Shown here: in pieces, positions 41,370 to 49,794 of the stretch
Position numbering within the stretch: the stretch's first letter is position 1
Layout of the letters: each line of letters starts with the position of its first letter
DNA from: an uncultured Bacilli bacterium
GTDB taxonomy: Bacteria; Bacillota_I; Bacilli_A; RF39; UBA660
Assembly: GCA_934131175.1 (NCBI GenBank)
Contig: CAKOZD010000002.1
Location: 1 to 64,000, forward strand
Direction of reading: 5' to 3'
Length of the DNA stretch: 64,000 nt
Notes under the pieces: model-generated
The model's database searches: none
What the model was told of the DNA's origin: nothing
Seen by the model: the letters and a program-made list of their open reading frames with translations, nothing else
Program-made: the position numbers and the translations under genes

Positions 41370-42350
41370 ATGAAAAATAATATAGTAAAATATTTAGATA
41401 CTCCAATAGAATATCTTGAATTATCAACTACTATTACAAATGCTTTAAAAAGAAGAAATGTTTATTCTATTGGAGACCTTATAGATGTAGAAAATGAATA
41501 TGGTTTAGAGAATTTAAGAAAAATAGGTTCAAAGTCCCTTTCTAGTATTAAAGAAAAATTATTAGAAAAATGTGATATTAAACTTGATGAGTTATATGTT
41601 GATAAAGATGTATCTGAATTAAAACGGTTAGGTCTTTCAAATAGAGCTTTAAATTTTCTTGTTGATAAATTTCATATAAGTACAGTTAAGGAATTATTAG
41701 AAATTCCTTGTGGTGAAGGAAATACTTATCATATCAATACATTGACAAGTACTGGTGATGAAATAGCAAGTAAAGTACATGATGCTGGAATGGCATTTAA
41801 ATGTGAAGATGTTTTATCTGTAGAAGCAGATGATGTGGTAGTTTATTTAGAATTTGATAAGCAGATAGAAAGCCTTGGTTTATCATTGTTTACAGAAAAT
41901 GCTTTAAAAAGAAGTAATATTTATACAATAAGAGATATTATAGATACAGAAAATAACTATGGACTAAATTCTATAAATAATATAGGTTCTAAATCTATTA
42001 AAGAGATTAAAGATGCATTATTAAAAAGATGTAATATAAATTTGGATGGTTCTGTAAATAATTTTGATATTGTCGATATAAATTATTTTTCACTTGATGA
42101 TTTATTTAATACAATGGATATAGATTACATTACAAGTGAGTTTTATGAGAAAGTAGAGAGTCCAAAGTCATTTATTGAGAATTATTTTGTATTATTATTT
42201 ATAAGACAAGCTCAAGTAGTGTGTAAAAAGAATGATAATATGAACTTTAATAATGAAGAAATAGTTTCATTTTTAAAAAGAAAATTATTAGAATATAAAA
42301 GAAACTTGTTTAATATATCAGAGTGTGTAGTAAAACAATTAAAGAAATAG
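41370..42350 (+). CDS. Protein with repeated RNA polymerase alpha-CTD-like domains
   Basis: 326 aa from ATG 41370 (GAGGGGT upstream). Residues about 9-66 and 165-225 are two clear copies of one motif: L-x-L-S-x-x-x-x-N-A-L-K-R-x-N-(V/I)-Y-(S/T)-I-x-D-(L/I)-I-D-x-E-N-x-Y-G-L-x-x-(I/L)-x-x-I-G-S-K-S-(L/I)-x-x-I-K. A weaker third copy (L-K-R-L-G-L-S-N-R-A-L-N-F-L) lies near 85. This helix-hairpin-helix pattern matches the RpoA C-terminal domain, which binds DNA UP elements and activators. There is no RpoA N-terminal domain. Followed by a helical tail. Likely DNA- or RNA polymerase-binding. Confidence 0.75.
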   Translation: MKNNIVKYLDTPIEYLELSTTITNALKRRNVYSIGDLIDVENEYGLENLRKIGSKSLSSIKEKLLEKCDIKLDELYVDKDVSELKRLGLSNRALNFLVDKFHISTVKELLEIPCGEGNTYHINTLTSTGDEIASKVHDAGMAFKCEDVLSVEADDVVVYLEFDKQIESLGLSLFTENALKRSNIYTIRDIIDTENNYGLNSINNIGSKSIKEIKDALLKRCNINLDGSVNNFDIVDINYFSLDDLFNTMDIDYITSEFYEKVESPKSFIENYFVLLFIRQAQVVCKKNDNMNFNNEEIVSFLKRKLLEYKRNLFNISECVVKQLKK

Positions 42351-42353
42351 GAG

Positions 42354-42375
42354 ACTTCAATATGAAGTTTTTTTC
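42354..42375 (+). terminator. Terminator
   Basis: ACTTCA-ATA-TGAAGT hairpin and T-run after the alpha-CTD-like gene. Confidence 0.75.
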
Positions 42376-42422
42376 TTTTTAATTTTTATAAATTATTTTA
42401 GTGCTTTATTGTATTTTAAAAA

Positions 42423-42449
42423 TTAGCACTTTAAATTGACAAGTGCTAA
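42423..42449 (+). promoter_or_regulatory. CIRCE operator (HrcA site) upstream of htpG
   Basis: TTAGCACTT (42423-42431), nine bases, AAGTGCTAA (42441-42449): a perfect inverted repeat one base off the TTAGCACTC-N9-GAGTGCTAA consensus in each arm. The -35 of the htpG promoter lies in the spacer and right arm, so HrcA binding would block RNA polymerase. Confidence 0.9.
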
Positions 42450-42464
42450 GAAAAGTGTTATATA
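42436..42464 (+). promoter_or_regulatory. htpG promoter within CIRCE
   Basis: TTGACA (42436-42441), 17-bp spacer, extended -10 TGT-TATATA (42456-42464). Confidence 0.75.
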
Positions 42465-42497
42465 TTAAATGTACACATTATTAAGGAGATGATTATT

Positions 42498-44378
42498 GTG
42501 GCTAAGAAAGAATTTAAGTCTGAGTCTAAAAGATTACTTGATTTAATGATTAATTCTATCTATACAAATAAAGATATATTTTTAAGAGAGTTAATTAGTA
42601 ATGCAAGTGATGCTTTAGATAAATTATATTATAGAAGTTTAACTGATAAGAAGGTTAAGGTAGATAAAGATGATTTATCTATTGATTTAGCTTTTGATAG
42701 AGATAGTAGAACTTTAACTATTACTGATAATGGTTGTGGTATGACTAAAGAAGAGTTAGAAGCTAATTTAGGTACTATTGCGAAGAGTGGTTCTTTATCT
42801 TTTAAAGAAAATATGTCTAAAGATGAAAAAATTGATATTATTGGTCAATTTGGTGTAGGTTTCTATTCTGCATTTATGGTTAGTGATAAAATTGTTGTTA
42901 ATAGTTTAAGTATTGATAGTGATAAGGCATATACTTGGGAAAGTGAAGGTGCAGATGGATATACTATAACTGAGTCTACAAGAGATGAAAGAGGTACAGA
43001 AATTATTCTTCATATTAAGGAAGATGATGAGGAGACAAATTATTCTAAGTATTTAGATGAGTATGAAATTAAGAATTTAGTTAGAAAGTATTCTGATTAT
43101 ATTAGTTTCCCTATTAAGATGGAATGTACTCATCATGAATTAAAAGATGAAGAAAAACATGAGTATGAAGATCATAAAGAAATTGAAACATTAAATAGTA
43201 TGGTTCCTATTTGGAAGAAGAATAAAAATGATGTAAGTGATGCTGATTATGAGAATTTCTATATGGATAAGTTTAGTGATTATGATAAACCTTTAAAAGT
43301 TATTTCTACATCAGTTGAAGGTATGGCTTCATTTAAAGCATTATTATTTATTCCATCACATGCACCATATGACTATTATACTCAAGACTATGAAAAAGGA
43401 CTTGCACTATATTCTAATGGTGTTCTAATTATGGAAAAATGTGCTGACTTATTACCAGACTATTTCAGTTTTGTAAAAGGTGTAGTTGATTCAGAGGATT
43501 TATCTTTAAATATTTCACGTGAGATGTTACAAGAGTCTCAAAGCATGAAAGTAATTGCTAAAAATATTGAAAGTAAGATTAGAAGAGAATTAGAAGCAAT
43601 GCTTAAAAATGATAGAGAAACTTATATTTCATTCTTTAAGACATTTGGTGTTCAATTAAAATATGGTGTTTATAATAACTATGGAGCAGATAAAGATAAA
43701 TTAAAAGATTTAGTAATGTTTTATTCATCTAAACATGAAAGACTTGTTACTTTAAAAGAATATGTTGATAATATGCCTGAAGGACAAGATAAGATTTATT
43801 ATGCATCAGGAGCATCAATTGAAAAGATTAATGCACTACCTCAAGTTGAACAAGTAAAAGATAAAGATTATGATATTTTATATTTAACTGATTATGTTGA
43901 TGAGTTCTGTGTAACTGCAATTTCTGAATATGAAGAGAAGAAGTTTGCAAATGTAAGTGATGGTTCACTTGATTTAGAAACAGAAGAAGAAAAAGCAGAA
44001 AATAAAAAAGTAAATGAAGATAATTCAGATTTATTAAAAGCAATGAATGATGAGATTAAAGATGTAAATGAAGTTAAATTTAGTAATAAGTTAAAATCTC
44101 ATCCAGTATGTTTAACTACTAAAGGTGATGTATCAATTGAAATGCAAAAAGTATTTGATGCAATGCCTAATGATATGGGAATTAAAGCACAAACAATTCT
44201 TGAAATTAATGAGAAACATCCAATTGCTGAAAAATTAAAAGATTTGTATGAAAATGATAAAGAAGAATTTAAGAAGTATACACAAATACTTTATAGTGAA
44301 GCAAGAATGATTGCTGGACTTCCAATTGATAATCCTACTGAAATTAGTAGATTAATTTGTGAAGTAATTTCTAAATAA
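42498..44378 (+). CDS. htpG: Molecular chaperone HtpG (Hsp90)
   Basis: 626 aa from GTG 42498; an ATG at 42489 falls inside the AAGGAG site. ATP-dependent dimeric chaperone. GHKL N-domain motifs: E-L-I-S-N-A-S-D-A-L-D-K-L, D-N-G-C-G-M-T and G-Q-F-G-V-G-F-Y-S-A-F-M; middle domain G-V-V-D-S-E-D-L-S-L-N-I-S-R-E-M-L-Q with the catalytic Arg; acidic C-terminal dimer region. Directly under a CIRCE site, hence heat-induced via HrcA, unlike B. subtilis htpG, which is not in the HrcA regulon. Terminator at 44385. Confidence 0.97.
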   Translation: MAKKEFKSESKRLLDLMINSIYTNKDIFLRELISNASDALDKLYYRSLTDKKVKVDKDDLSIDLAFDRDSRTLTITDNGCGMTKEELEANLGTIAKSGSLSFKENMSKDEKIDIIGQFGVGFYSAFMVSDKIVVNSLSIDSDKAYTWESEGADGYTITESTRDERGTEIILHIKEDDEETNYSKYLDEYEIKNLVRKYSDYISFPIKMECTHHELKDEEKHEYEDHKEIETLNSMVPIWKKNKNDVSDADYENFYMDKFSDYDKPLKVISTSVEGMASFKALLFIPSHAPYDYYTQDYEKGLALYSNGVLIMEKCADLLPDYFSFVKGVVDSEDLSLNISREMLQESQSMKVIAKNIESKIRRELEAMLKNDRETYISFFKTFGVQLKYGVYNNYGADKDKLKDLVMFYSSKHERLVTLKEYVDNMPEGQDKIYYASGASIEKINALPQVEQVKDKDYDILYLTDYVDEFCVTAISEYEEKKFANVSDGSLDLETEEEKAENKKVNEDNSDLLKAMNDEIKDVNEVKFSNKLKSHPVCLTTKGDVSIEMQKVFDAMPNDMGIKAQTILEINEKHPIAEKLKDLYENDKEEFKKYTQILYSEARMIAGLPIDNPTEISRLICEVISK

Positions 44379-44384
44379 TATTTT

Positions 44385-44407
44385 GAGGACTTAGTCCTCT
44401 TTTTTTT
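44385..44407 (+). terminator. htpG terminator
   Basis: GAGGAC-TTA-GTCCTC perfect hairpin and eight T. Confidence 0.9.
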
Positions 44408-44434
44408 GCAAAATTCATGAAAATAGTTTATAAT
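44406..44434 (+). promoter_or_regulatory. Promoter of 44460 gene
   Basis: TTGCAA (44406-44411), 17-bp spacer, TATAAT (44429-44434); the -35 shares its first bases with the htpG terminator T-run. GAGGGGAC before ATG 44460. Confidence 0.75.
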
Positions 44435-44459
44435 AAGTGACTAAAAAGAGGGGACTTTT

Positions 44460-45257
44460 ATGGAAAAAGATATTTATTTTAAAGATTATTTAGCAAGTCG
44501 TGTAATTATGGATGATAAAATGGTTGATGGATACGATAAGGTATATTATCAAATTAATGAAGATGTTAATGATGTTTTATTAGGAGAAGATTTTACTGAT
44601 AAAGATGTCTTATCAGTACTTGCATCAGCTGATCAATATTTTATGTTTAAAGCACTTGATGCAAAGAAAGTTGATGCTTTTGACTTTAATAGACTTACAA
44701 TATACTATTATTTTTTAAGAAAATGGTCTATTAAATATAATAATGATGTTTATCCAGATATTTTTTATGATGATTCTTATGTTGAAAATTTATTAGAAAA
44801 AGTAGTGGTTGGTAGTGATTTAGAGAAAAAAGCATTAGACTTTTTTAAGATGCATGTATCAAATGGAAGTGACTTTTCAAAGTTCTTTTATGATGTTGAT
44901 GTACAGCCATATGGTAATACTTTATTTCAAAATATTCGTCAATTAAAGAAAATAATAGACTCTGATTTTACTTTTTATAATATGGATTTATTTAAGGATA
45001 ATGGAGATTTAATTTCTAAGAAATATGATTATTTATATATATCAAATATTCTTGATTGGGCTCGTGAAGATAGTAGTAAGATTACTATTGCGAAGGATAA
45101 TTTATTGTCACTACTTAAAGATAATGGAAAAGTAATTTGTTCTAGATTAGTAAATAGAAGTAAATCTGGTATTTTAAGTGAGAGAGAAATTTTTGATGAG
45201 GACTTTCAGTTACATGAATTTTCTGATGGTAAAAATTATATGTATATTAAGAAATAG
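44460..45257 (+). CDS. Putative SAM-dependent methyltransferase-like protein
   Basis: 265 aa. D-V-L-S-V-L-A-S-A-D-Q-Y-F (about 45-57) and V-D-A-F-D-F-N-R-L (about 68-76) sit where motif I and the acidic strand-2 end occur in class I methyltransferases, similar to DUF3419/BtaA-like proteins; Y-D-Y-L-Y-I-S-N-I-L-D-W (about 191-202) and the N-L-L-S-L-L-K-D-N-G-K-V-I-C-S-R-L stretch resemble the later motifs. The SAM-binding Gly-rich loop is not canonical (A-S-A-D), so activity is doubtful. Single-gene unit with own promoter and terminator. Confidence 0.55.
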   Translation: MEKDIYFKDYLASRVIMDDKMVDGYDKVYYQINEDVNDVLLGEDFTDKDVLSVLASADQYFMFKALDAKKVDAFDFNRLTIYYYFLRKWSIKYNNDVYPDIFYDDSYVENLLEKVVVGSDLEKKALDFFKMHVSNGSDFSKFFYDVDVQPYGNTLFQNIRQLKKIIDSDFTFYNMDLFKDNGDLISKKYDYLYISNILDWAREDSSKITIAKDNLLSLLKDNGKVICSRLVNRSKSGILSEREIFDEDFQLHEFSDGKNYMYIKK

Positions 45258-45280
45258 ATGTTTATTTAACATCTTTTTTC
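45256..45280 (+). terminator. Terminator of the 44460 gene
   Basis: GATGTT (45257-45262) pairs with AACATC (45268-45273), T-run to 45279. Confidence 0.7.
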
Positions 45281-45349
45281 ATACAATTCTCCCATATTTG
45301 TACGGCAATATTTTGATTTTATTATGTTAAAATTAAAATGGTGGTAAAT

Positions 45350-48300
45350 GTGAAAAAAGTATTAAATATAGGTATAGATGTTGGGTCTACTACTGTAAAA
45401 TTTGTTGTTTTAAATAAGAAATGTGAAATACTTTATAGTGAGTATAGAAGACATTTTTCTGATACTAAGAAGACTATTAAAGATTTAATGAATGAAGTTC
45501 TTGAGAAGTTTCCTAATAGTAATTTTACAATAAATATGACAGGAAGTGGGGCAATTACTTTAGCAAAGTATTTAGATGTTCCTTTTGTTCAAGAAGTTAT
45601 TGCTTGTAAAAATGCGATTAAGAAATACGCAAGTTCTACTGATGTTGCTATCGAGCTTGGTGGAGAGGATGCTAAGATAATTTATTTTGATCAAACAATT
45701 GAACAGAGAATGAATGGTTCTTGTGCTGGTGGAACTGGAGCATTTCTTGATCAAATGGTTGTACTTTTAAATACTACAACTGAAGGACTTAATGATTTAG
45801 CAAGAGATGGAAAAACTATTTATCCTATTGCTTCTCGCTGTGGTGTGTTTGCTAAAACTGATGTTCAGCCTCTTCTTAATGAAGGAGCAAAAAGAGAAGA
45901 TGTTGCTTTATCTATTTTACAAGCAGTTGTTAATCAAACAATTCAAGGACTTGCTTGTGGAAGACCAATAAAAGGAAATGTAATATTTTTAGGTGGACCA
46001 CTAAATTATTTAGATATGCTAAGAGAGCGTTTTATAAAGACTCTTAATTTAAGTGAAGATGAAGTTATCATTCCAGAAGATGCAAGACTTTTTGTTTGTA
46101 TTGGTTCTGTTCTTGATAGTTCAAAAAGTAAAGTAATGACTAATGAGGATTTAGTTAAGTTAATGAAGAGATTTTCTTATTTTAGAGAAAGTGAATCTAA
46201 GGATTTAGCTCCGTTATTTAAAGATAAAAAAGATTATGATAAGTTTGTAAAAAGACATGCAAAAGATAGTGTTAAAAGAAAAGATATTAGTACTTATTCT
46301 GGAGATGTTTTTGTAGGAATTGATGCTGGTTCTACTACTTGTAAAGTTGTTGCGATATCAAGTGATGGGTCTTTACTTTATGAAAATTATAAGAGTAATA
46401 TGGGAACTCCTGTTGATACATGTCGTGGTATGATTCTTGATTTATATTCTAAACTTGGAAAGAATACTGTTATTAGAAGTAGTGGTTCTACTGGGTATGG
46501 TGAAATGCTTATAAAAGCAGCATTTAATTTAGATATTTCTGAGATTGAGACAATGGCTCATTTTGAGGCAGCTAATTATTTTTTACCTGGTGTTGAAAGT
46601 ATAATTGATATTGGCGGACAAGACATGAAATATATAAAAATAAAAGATGGTGCCGTAAGTTCAATAATGTTAAATGAGGCTTGTTCATCTGGATGTGGTT
46701 CTTTTATTGAGACACTCGCAAAATCATTAAAGATGGATGTAAGTGACTTTGTAAAATATGCAATTGAGTCAAAGAGTCCAATTGATTTAGGTTCTAGATG
46801 TACTGTGTTTATGAATTCAAAAATTAAGCAAACTCAAAAAGAGGGAAGGCCACTTAGCGATATATTTGCAGGTCTTAGTTATTCAGTTATTAGAAATGCT
46901 ATTCAAAAAGTTATGAAAATTAGGGATGTTTCAACATTAGGTGAAAAAATCGTTGTTCAAGGTGGAACATTTATGAATGATGCTGTTTTAAAAGCATTTG
47001 AAAATATTACTGGAAAAGAAGTTATTCGTCCAGATATTGCTGGATTAATGGGAGCATATGGTGTTGCTTTGATTGCTCTTAATAATTTTAATGAATATGA
47101 AGATAAAGATGTTATTAGTGGAATTCTTTCGCCAAGTGATATAGAAAATTTAAAAATAAAAACTACTAATGCTAGATGTGGAAGATGTGAGAATAATTGC
47201 AGTTTGACTATAAATATGTTTGGTAAGAAAAGATTTATTTCAGGTAATAGATGTGAGAGAGGTTCAGGAAATAATGGTAGTGCTTCACTTTTACCAAATA
47301 TGTATTCTTGGAAATATGATAGATTATTTTCATATAAACCTTTAGACGAAGATAAAGCATATCGTGGAGTTATTGGAATACCTAGAGTTTTAAACATGTA
47401 TGAAGACTATCCATTATGGTTTACATTATTTACTAAATTAGGGTTTAGAGTTGTAATTTCTGATCACTCTAACAGACAAATTTTTGAAAAAGGAATCAAT
47501 TCTATGCCTAGTGAATCAGTTTGTTATCCTGCTAAAATGGTTCATGGTCATATTATTAATTTAATTGAAAAAGGCGTAAAAACTATATTTTATCCTTGTA
47601 TTATGTATGAAAAAAAGGAATTTAAAAATCAAGATAATTGCTACAATTGTCCAATAGTTCAAAGTTATTCTGAGGCAATAAAGTTAAATGAAGATGAACT
47701 TGAAAATAATAATATATGTTATATAAATCCTTTTCTTCCACTTGATGAAGATAAGTTATTAAAAAGATTATTAGAAGTTGATGAATTTAAAAAGTATAAT
47801 TTTACAAAGAATGAGTTGAAGTTGGCAATTAAGGATGCATTTCTTGAACAAGATAAGTTTAAAAATGATGTTAGAAAAAAAGGTGAGGAGTTTCTTAAAT
47901 ATATTGATAAGCATGGAGAAAAAGCAATTGTCTTAGCAGGTAGACCTTATCACCTAGATAAAGAGGTAAATCATGGAATTGATACAATGATTAATTCTTT
48001 GGGACTTGCTGTTTTAACGGAAGACTCTATATGTCATTTGAGTAAGTTAGAGTCTAATTTAAGAGTTGTTAATCAATGGACATATCACTCTAGAGTGTAT
48101 CATGCAGCAGATGTTGTTTCTAGATATGATAATTTGGAACTTGTTAATTTAAATTCTTTTGGTTGTGGACTTGATGCGATAGTAACAGACCAGGCTGAGG
48201 AGATTCTTCGTAGGAATAATAAACTTTATACAACAATAAAGATAGATGAAATTAATAATTTAGGAGCTGCTAAAATAAGAATTAGGTCATTAATTGCTTC

Positions 48301-49576
48301 TATGAATAAGAGAGTTTCTGATAATAGTTATGTTCCATATACTTATACTAAAAATTATTTTAAAGAAAGTGATAGACGTCATACTTTATTATTTCCAGAT
48401 ATGTCTAAATTCCATATGCCTTTGTTTGAAGCACTTTTACAAAGTGAAGGATATAATGCTGTATATTTAAGAGATAGTGATGATGAGAGTGTAAATACTG
48501 GTCTTAGATATGTAAATAATGATGCTTGTTATCCAGCAATTATTGTTATTGGTCAACTTATTAGTGCATTAAAAAGTGGAAAGTATGACTTAGAAAATAC
48601 TAGTGTTATTATTACTCAAACAGGTGGCGGATGTCGTGCGACTAACTATATAGGTTTAATTAGAAAAGGTCTTGTCGATGCTGGTTTTTCTAATGTTTCT
48701 ATTTTATCTTTTAATTTTAGTGGACTTGAAAAGCAACAAGCATTTCATATAAATCTATCTATGGCTAAGAAAGCATTAGAAGCTGTTGTTTATGGAGACT
48801 TATTAATGAAATTATTACTTGCTACTCGTCCTTATGAGGTTAAAAAAGGAAGAAGCATGGAAGTATACGAAAAATGGAATAATAAATGTTGTGAATCTGT
48901 TAAAAATGGAAGATTTTCAGAATTTAGGGATAATATAAAAAATATTGTTTCAGATTTTAAAAAGATTCGTACAAAGAAAGAGGAAAAACCTAAAGTCGGA
49001 ATTGTTGGAGAGATTTTAATAAAGTATCATACTTTTGGTAATGATAATTTAGTTTTAAAACTTGAAAATGAAGGGGCAGAAGTGTTTGCTCCAGAACTTA
49101 TGGGCTTTGTAAAATATTGTTGTATTAATGCAATTAGTAAAAGTGATTTATTAAAAACTAGTAAAGTGTCTGCTTTAATTTATAAGCAAGTACTTAATTT
49201 AATTGATATATTTGAGCGCCCTGTTGTTTCTGCATTAAAAGGTACGAGATATAGAGGAGTTACTAATATTTATGAACTTGCATCTAATGTTGATGGTATA
49301 CTTTCTCTTGGAAATCAAACTGGTGAAGGATGGTTTTTAACTGCTGAAATGGTTGAGTTTATAAAAGATGGTGTTTCTAATATTATTTGTGTACAACCAT
49401 TTGCATGTTTACCTAATCATATAGTTGGAAAAAGTGTTATAAAAAAAGTAAGACATGATTATCCTGATGCGAATATTGTTGCGATTGATTATGATCCAGG
49501 ATCAAGTCATACTAATCAGGTAAATAGAATAAAACTTATGCTAACTGTTGCAGTTGAAAATATGAATAAAAAATAA
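45350..49576 (+). CDS. 2-hydroxyacyl-CoA dehydratase activase-type fusion protein (BcrA/BadF-like, double activase + DUF2229)
   Basis: 1408 aa from GTG 45350 (GGTGGT upstream; an ATG at 45338 is closer to the promoter). The first half holds two copies of the activase fold: G-I-D-V-G-S-T-T-V-K near 7-16 and G-I-D-A-G-S-T-T-C-K near 325, each with its own ATP motifs and Cys (G-S-C-A-G-G-T-G, A-C-S-S-G-C-G) that can bind a 4Fe-4S cluster. A C-R-C-E-N-N-C cluster follows, then a long DUF2229/CoA-activase-associated part. The activase feeds electrons to a dehydratase, but no dehydratase gene is nearby, so its partner is unknown. Promoter probably extended -10 near 45325-45333. Confidence 0.9.
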   Translation: MKKVLNIGIDVGSTTVKFVVLNKKCEILYSEYRRHFSDTKKTIKDLMNEVLEKFPNSNFTINMTGSGAITLAKYLDVPFVQEVIACKNAIKKYASSTDVAIELGGEDAKIIYFDQTIEQRMNGSCAGGTGAFLDQMVVLLNTTTEGLNDLARDGKTIYPIASRCGVFAKTDVQPLLNEGAKREDVALSILQAVVNQTIQGLACGRPIKGNVIFLGGPLNYLDMLRERFIKTLNLSEDEVIIPEDARLFVCIGSVLDSSKSKVMTNEDLVKLMKRFSYFRESESKDLAPLFKDKKDYDKFVKRHAKDSVKRKDISTYSGDVFVGIDAGSTTCKVVAISSDGSLLYENYKSNMGTPVDTCRGMILDLYSKLGKNTVIRSSGSTGYGEMLIKAAFNLDISEIETMAHFEAANYFLPGVESIIDIGGQDMKYIKIKDGAVSSIMLNEACSSGCGSFIETLAKSLKMDVSDFVKYAIESKSPIDLGSRCTVFMNSKIKQTQKEGRPLSDIFAGLSYSVIRNAIQKVMKIRDVSTLGEKIVVQGGTFMNDAVLKAFENITGKEVIRPDIAGLMGAYGVALIALNNFNEYEDKDVISGILSPSDIENLKIKTTNARCGRCENNCSLTINMFGKKRFISGNRCERGSGNNGSASLLPNMYSWKYDRLFSYKPLDEDKAYRGVIGIPRVLNMYEDYPLWFTLFTKLGFRVVISDHSNRQIFEKGINSMPSESVCYPAKMVHGHIINLIEKGVKTIFYPCIMYEKKEFKNQDNCYNCPIVQSYSEAIKLNEDELENNNICYINPFLPLDEDKLLKRLLEVDEFKKYNFTKNELKLAIKDAFLEQDKFKNDVRKKGEEFLKYIDKHGEKAIVLAGRPYHLDKEVNHGIDTMINSLGLAVLTEDSICHLSKLESNLRVVNQWTYHSRVYHAADVVSRYDNLELVNLNSFGCGLDAIVTDQAEEILRRNNKLYTTIKIDEINNLGAAKIRIRSLIASMNKRVSDNSYVPYTYTKNYFKESDRRHTLLFPDMSKFHMPLFEALLQSEGYNAVYLRDSDDESVNTGLRYVNNDACYPAIIVIGQLISALKSGKYDLENTSVIITQTGGGCRATNYIGLIRKGLVDAGFSNVSILSFNFSGLEKQQAFHINLSMAKKALEAVVYGDLLMKLLLATRPYEVKKGRSMEVYEKWNNKCCESVKNGRFSEFRDNIKNIVSDFKKIRTKKEEKPKVGIVGEILIKYHTFGNDNLVLKLENEGAEVFAPELMGFVKYCCINAISKSDLLKTSKVSALIYKQVLNLIDIFERPVVSALKGTRYRGVTNIYELASNVDGILSLGNQTGEGWFLTAEMVEFIKDGVSNIICVQPFACLPNHIVGKSVIKKVRHDYPDANIVAIDYDPGSSHTNQVNRIKLMLTVAVENMNKK

Positions 49577-49621
49577 ATTGAAGAAATTTATTAAATTTAA
49601 AAATATTTTATATAAAAATAG

Positions 49622-49652
49622 GTATTAGATATTGTTCTAGTACTTTTTTTAT
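49622..49652 (+). terminator. Terminator after activase
   Basis: GTATTAGA (49622-49629) with TCTAGTAC (49636-49643), one G-U, then T7. Confidence 0.75.
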
Positions 49653-49730
49653 TTTGTTTTTAATTGTTATATAAAATTTATTTATATCAGAAAATGATTA
49701 GATAAAAATTTTTAAATTGGGGCTTTTTCC

Positions 49731-49758
49731 TTGAAAAAAAATCAAATTATTATATAAT
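49731..49758 (+). promoter_or_regulatory. lon promoter
   Basis: TTGAAA (49731-49736), 16-bp spacer, TATAAT (49753-49758), then GGAGGGG before ATG 49795. No CtsR or CIRCE box is seen. The rest of the 218-bp gap is AT-rich with the activase terminator. Confidence 0.75.
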
Positions 49759-49794
49759 AGTAGGCAGTATTTAAAATTTGGAGGGGAAGTAACG

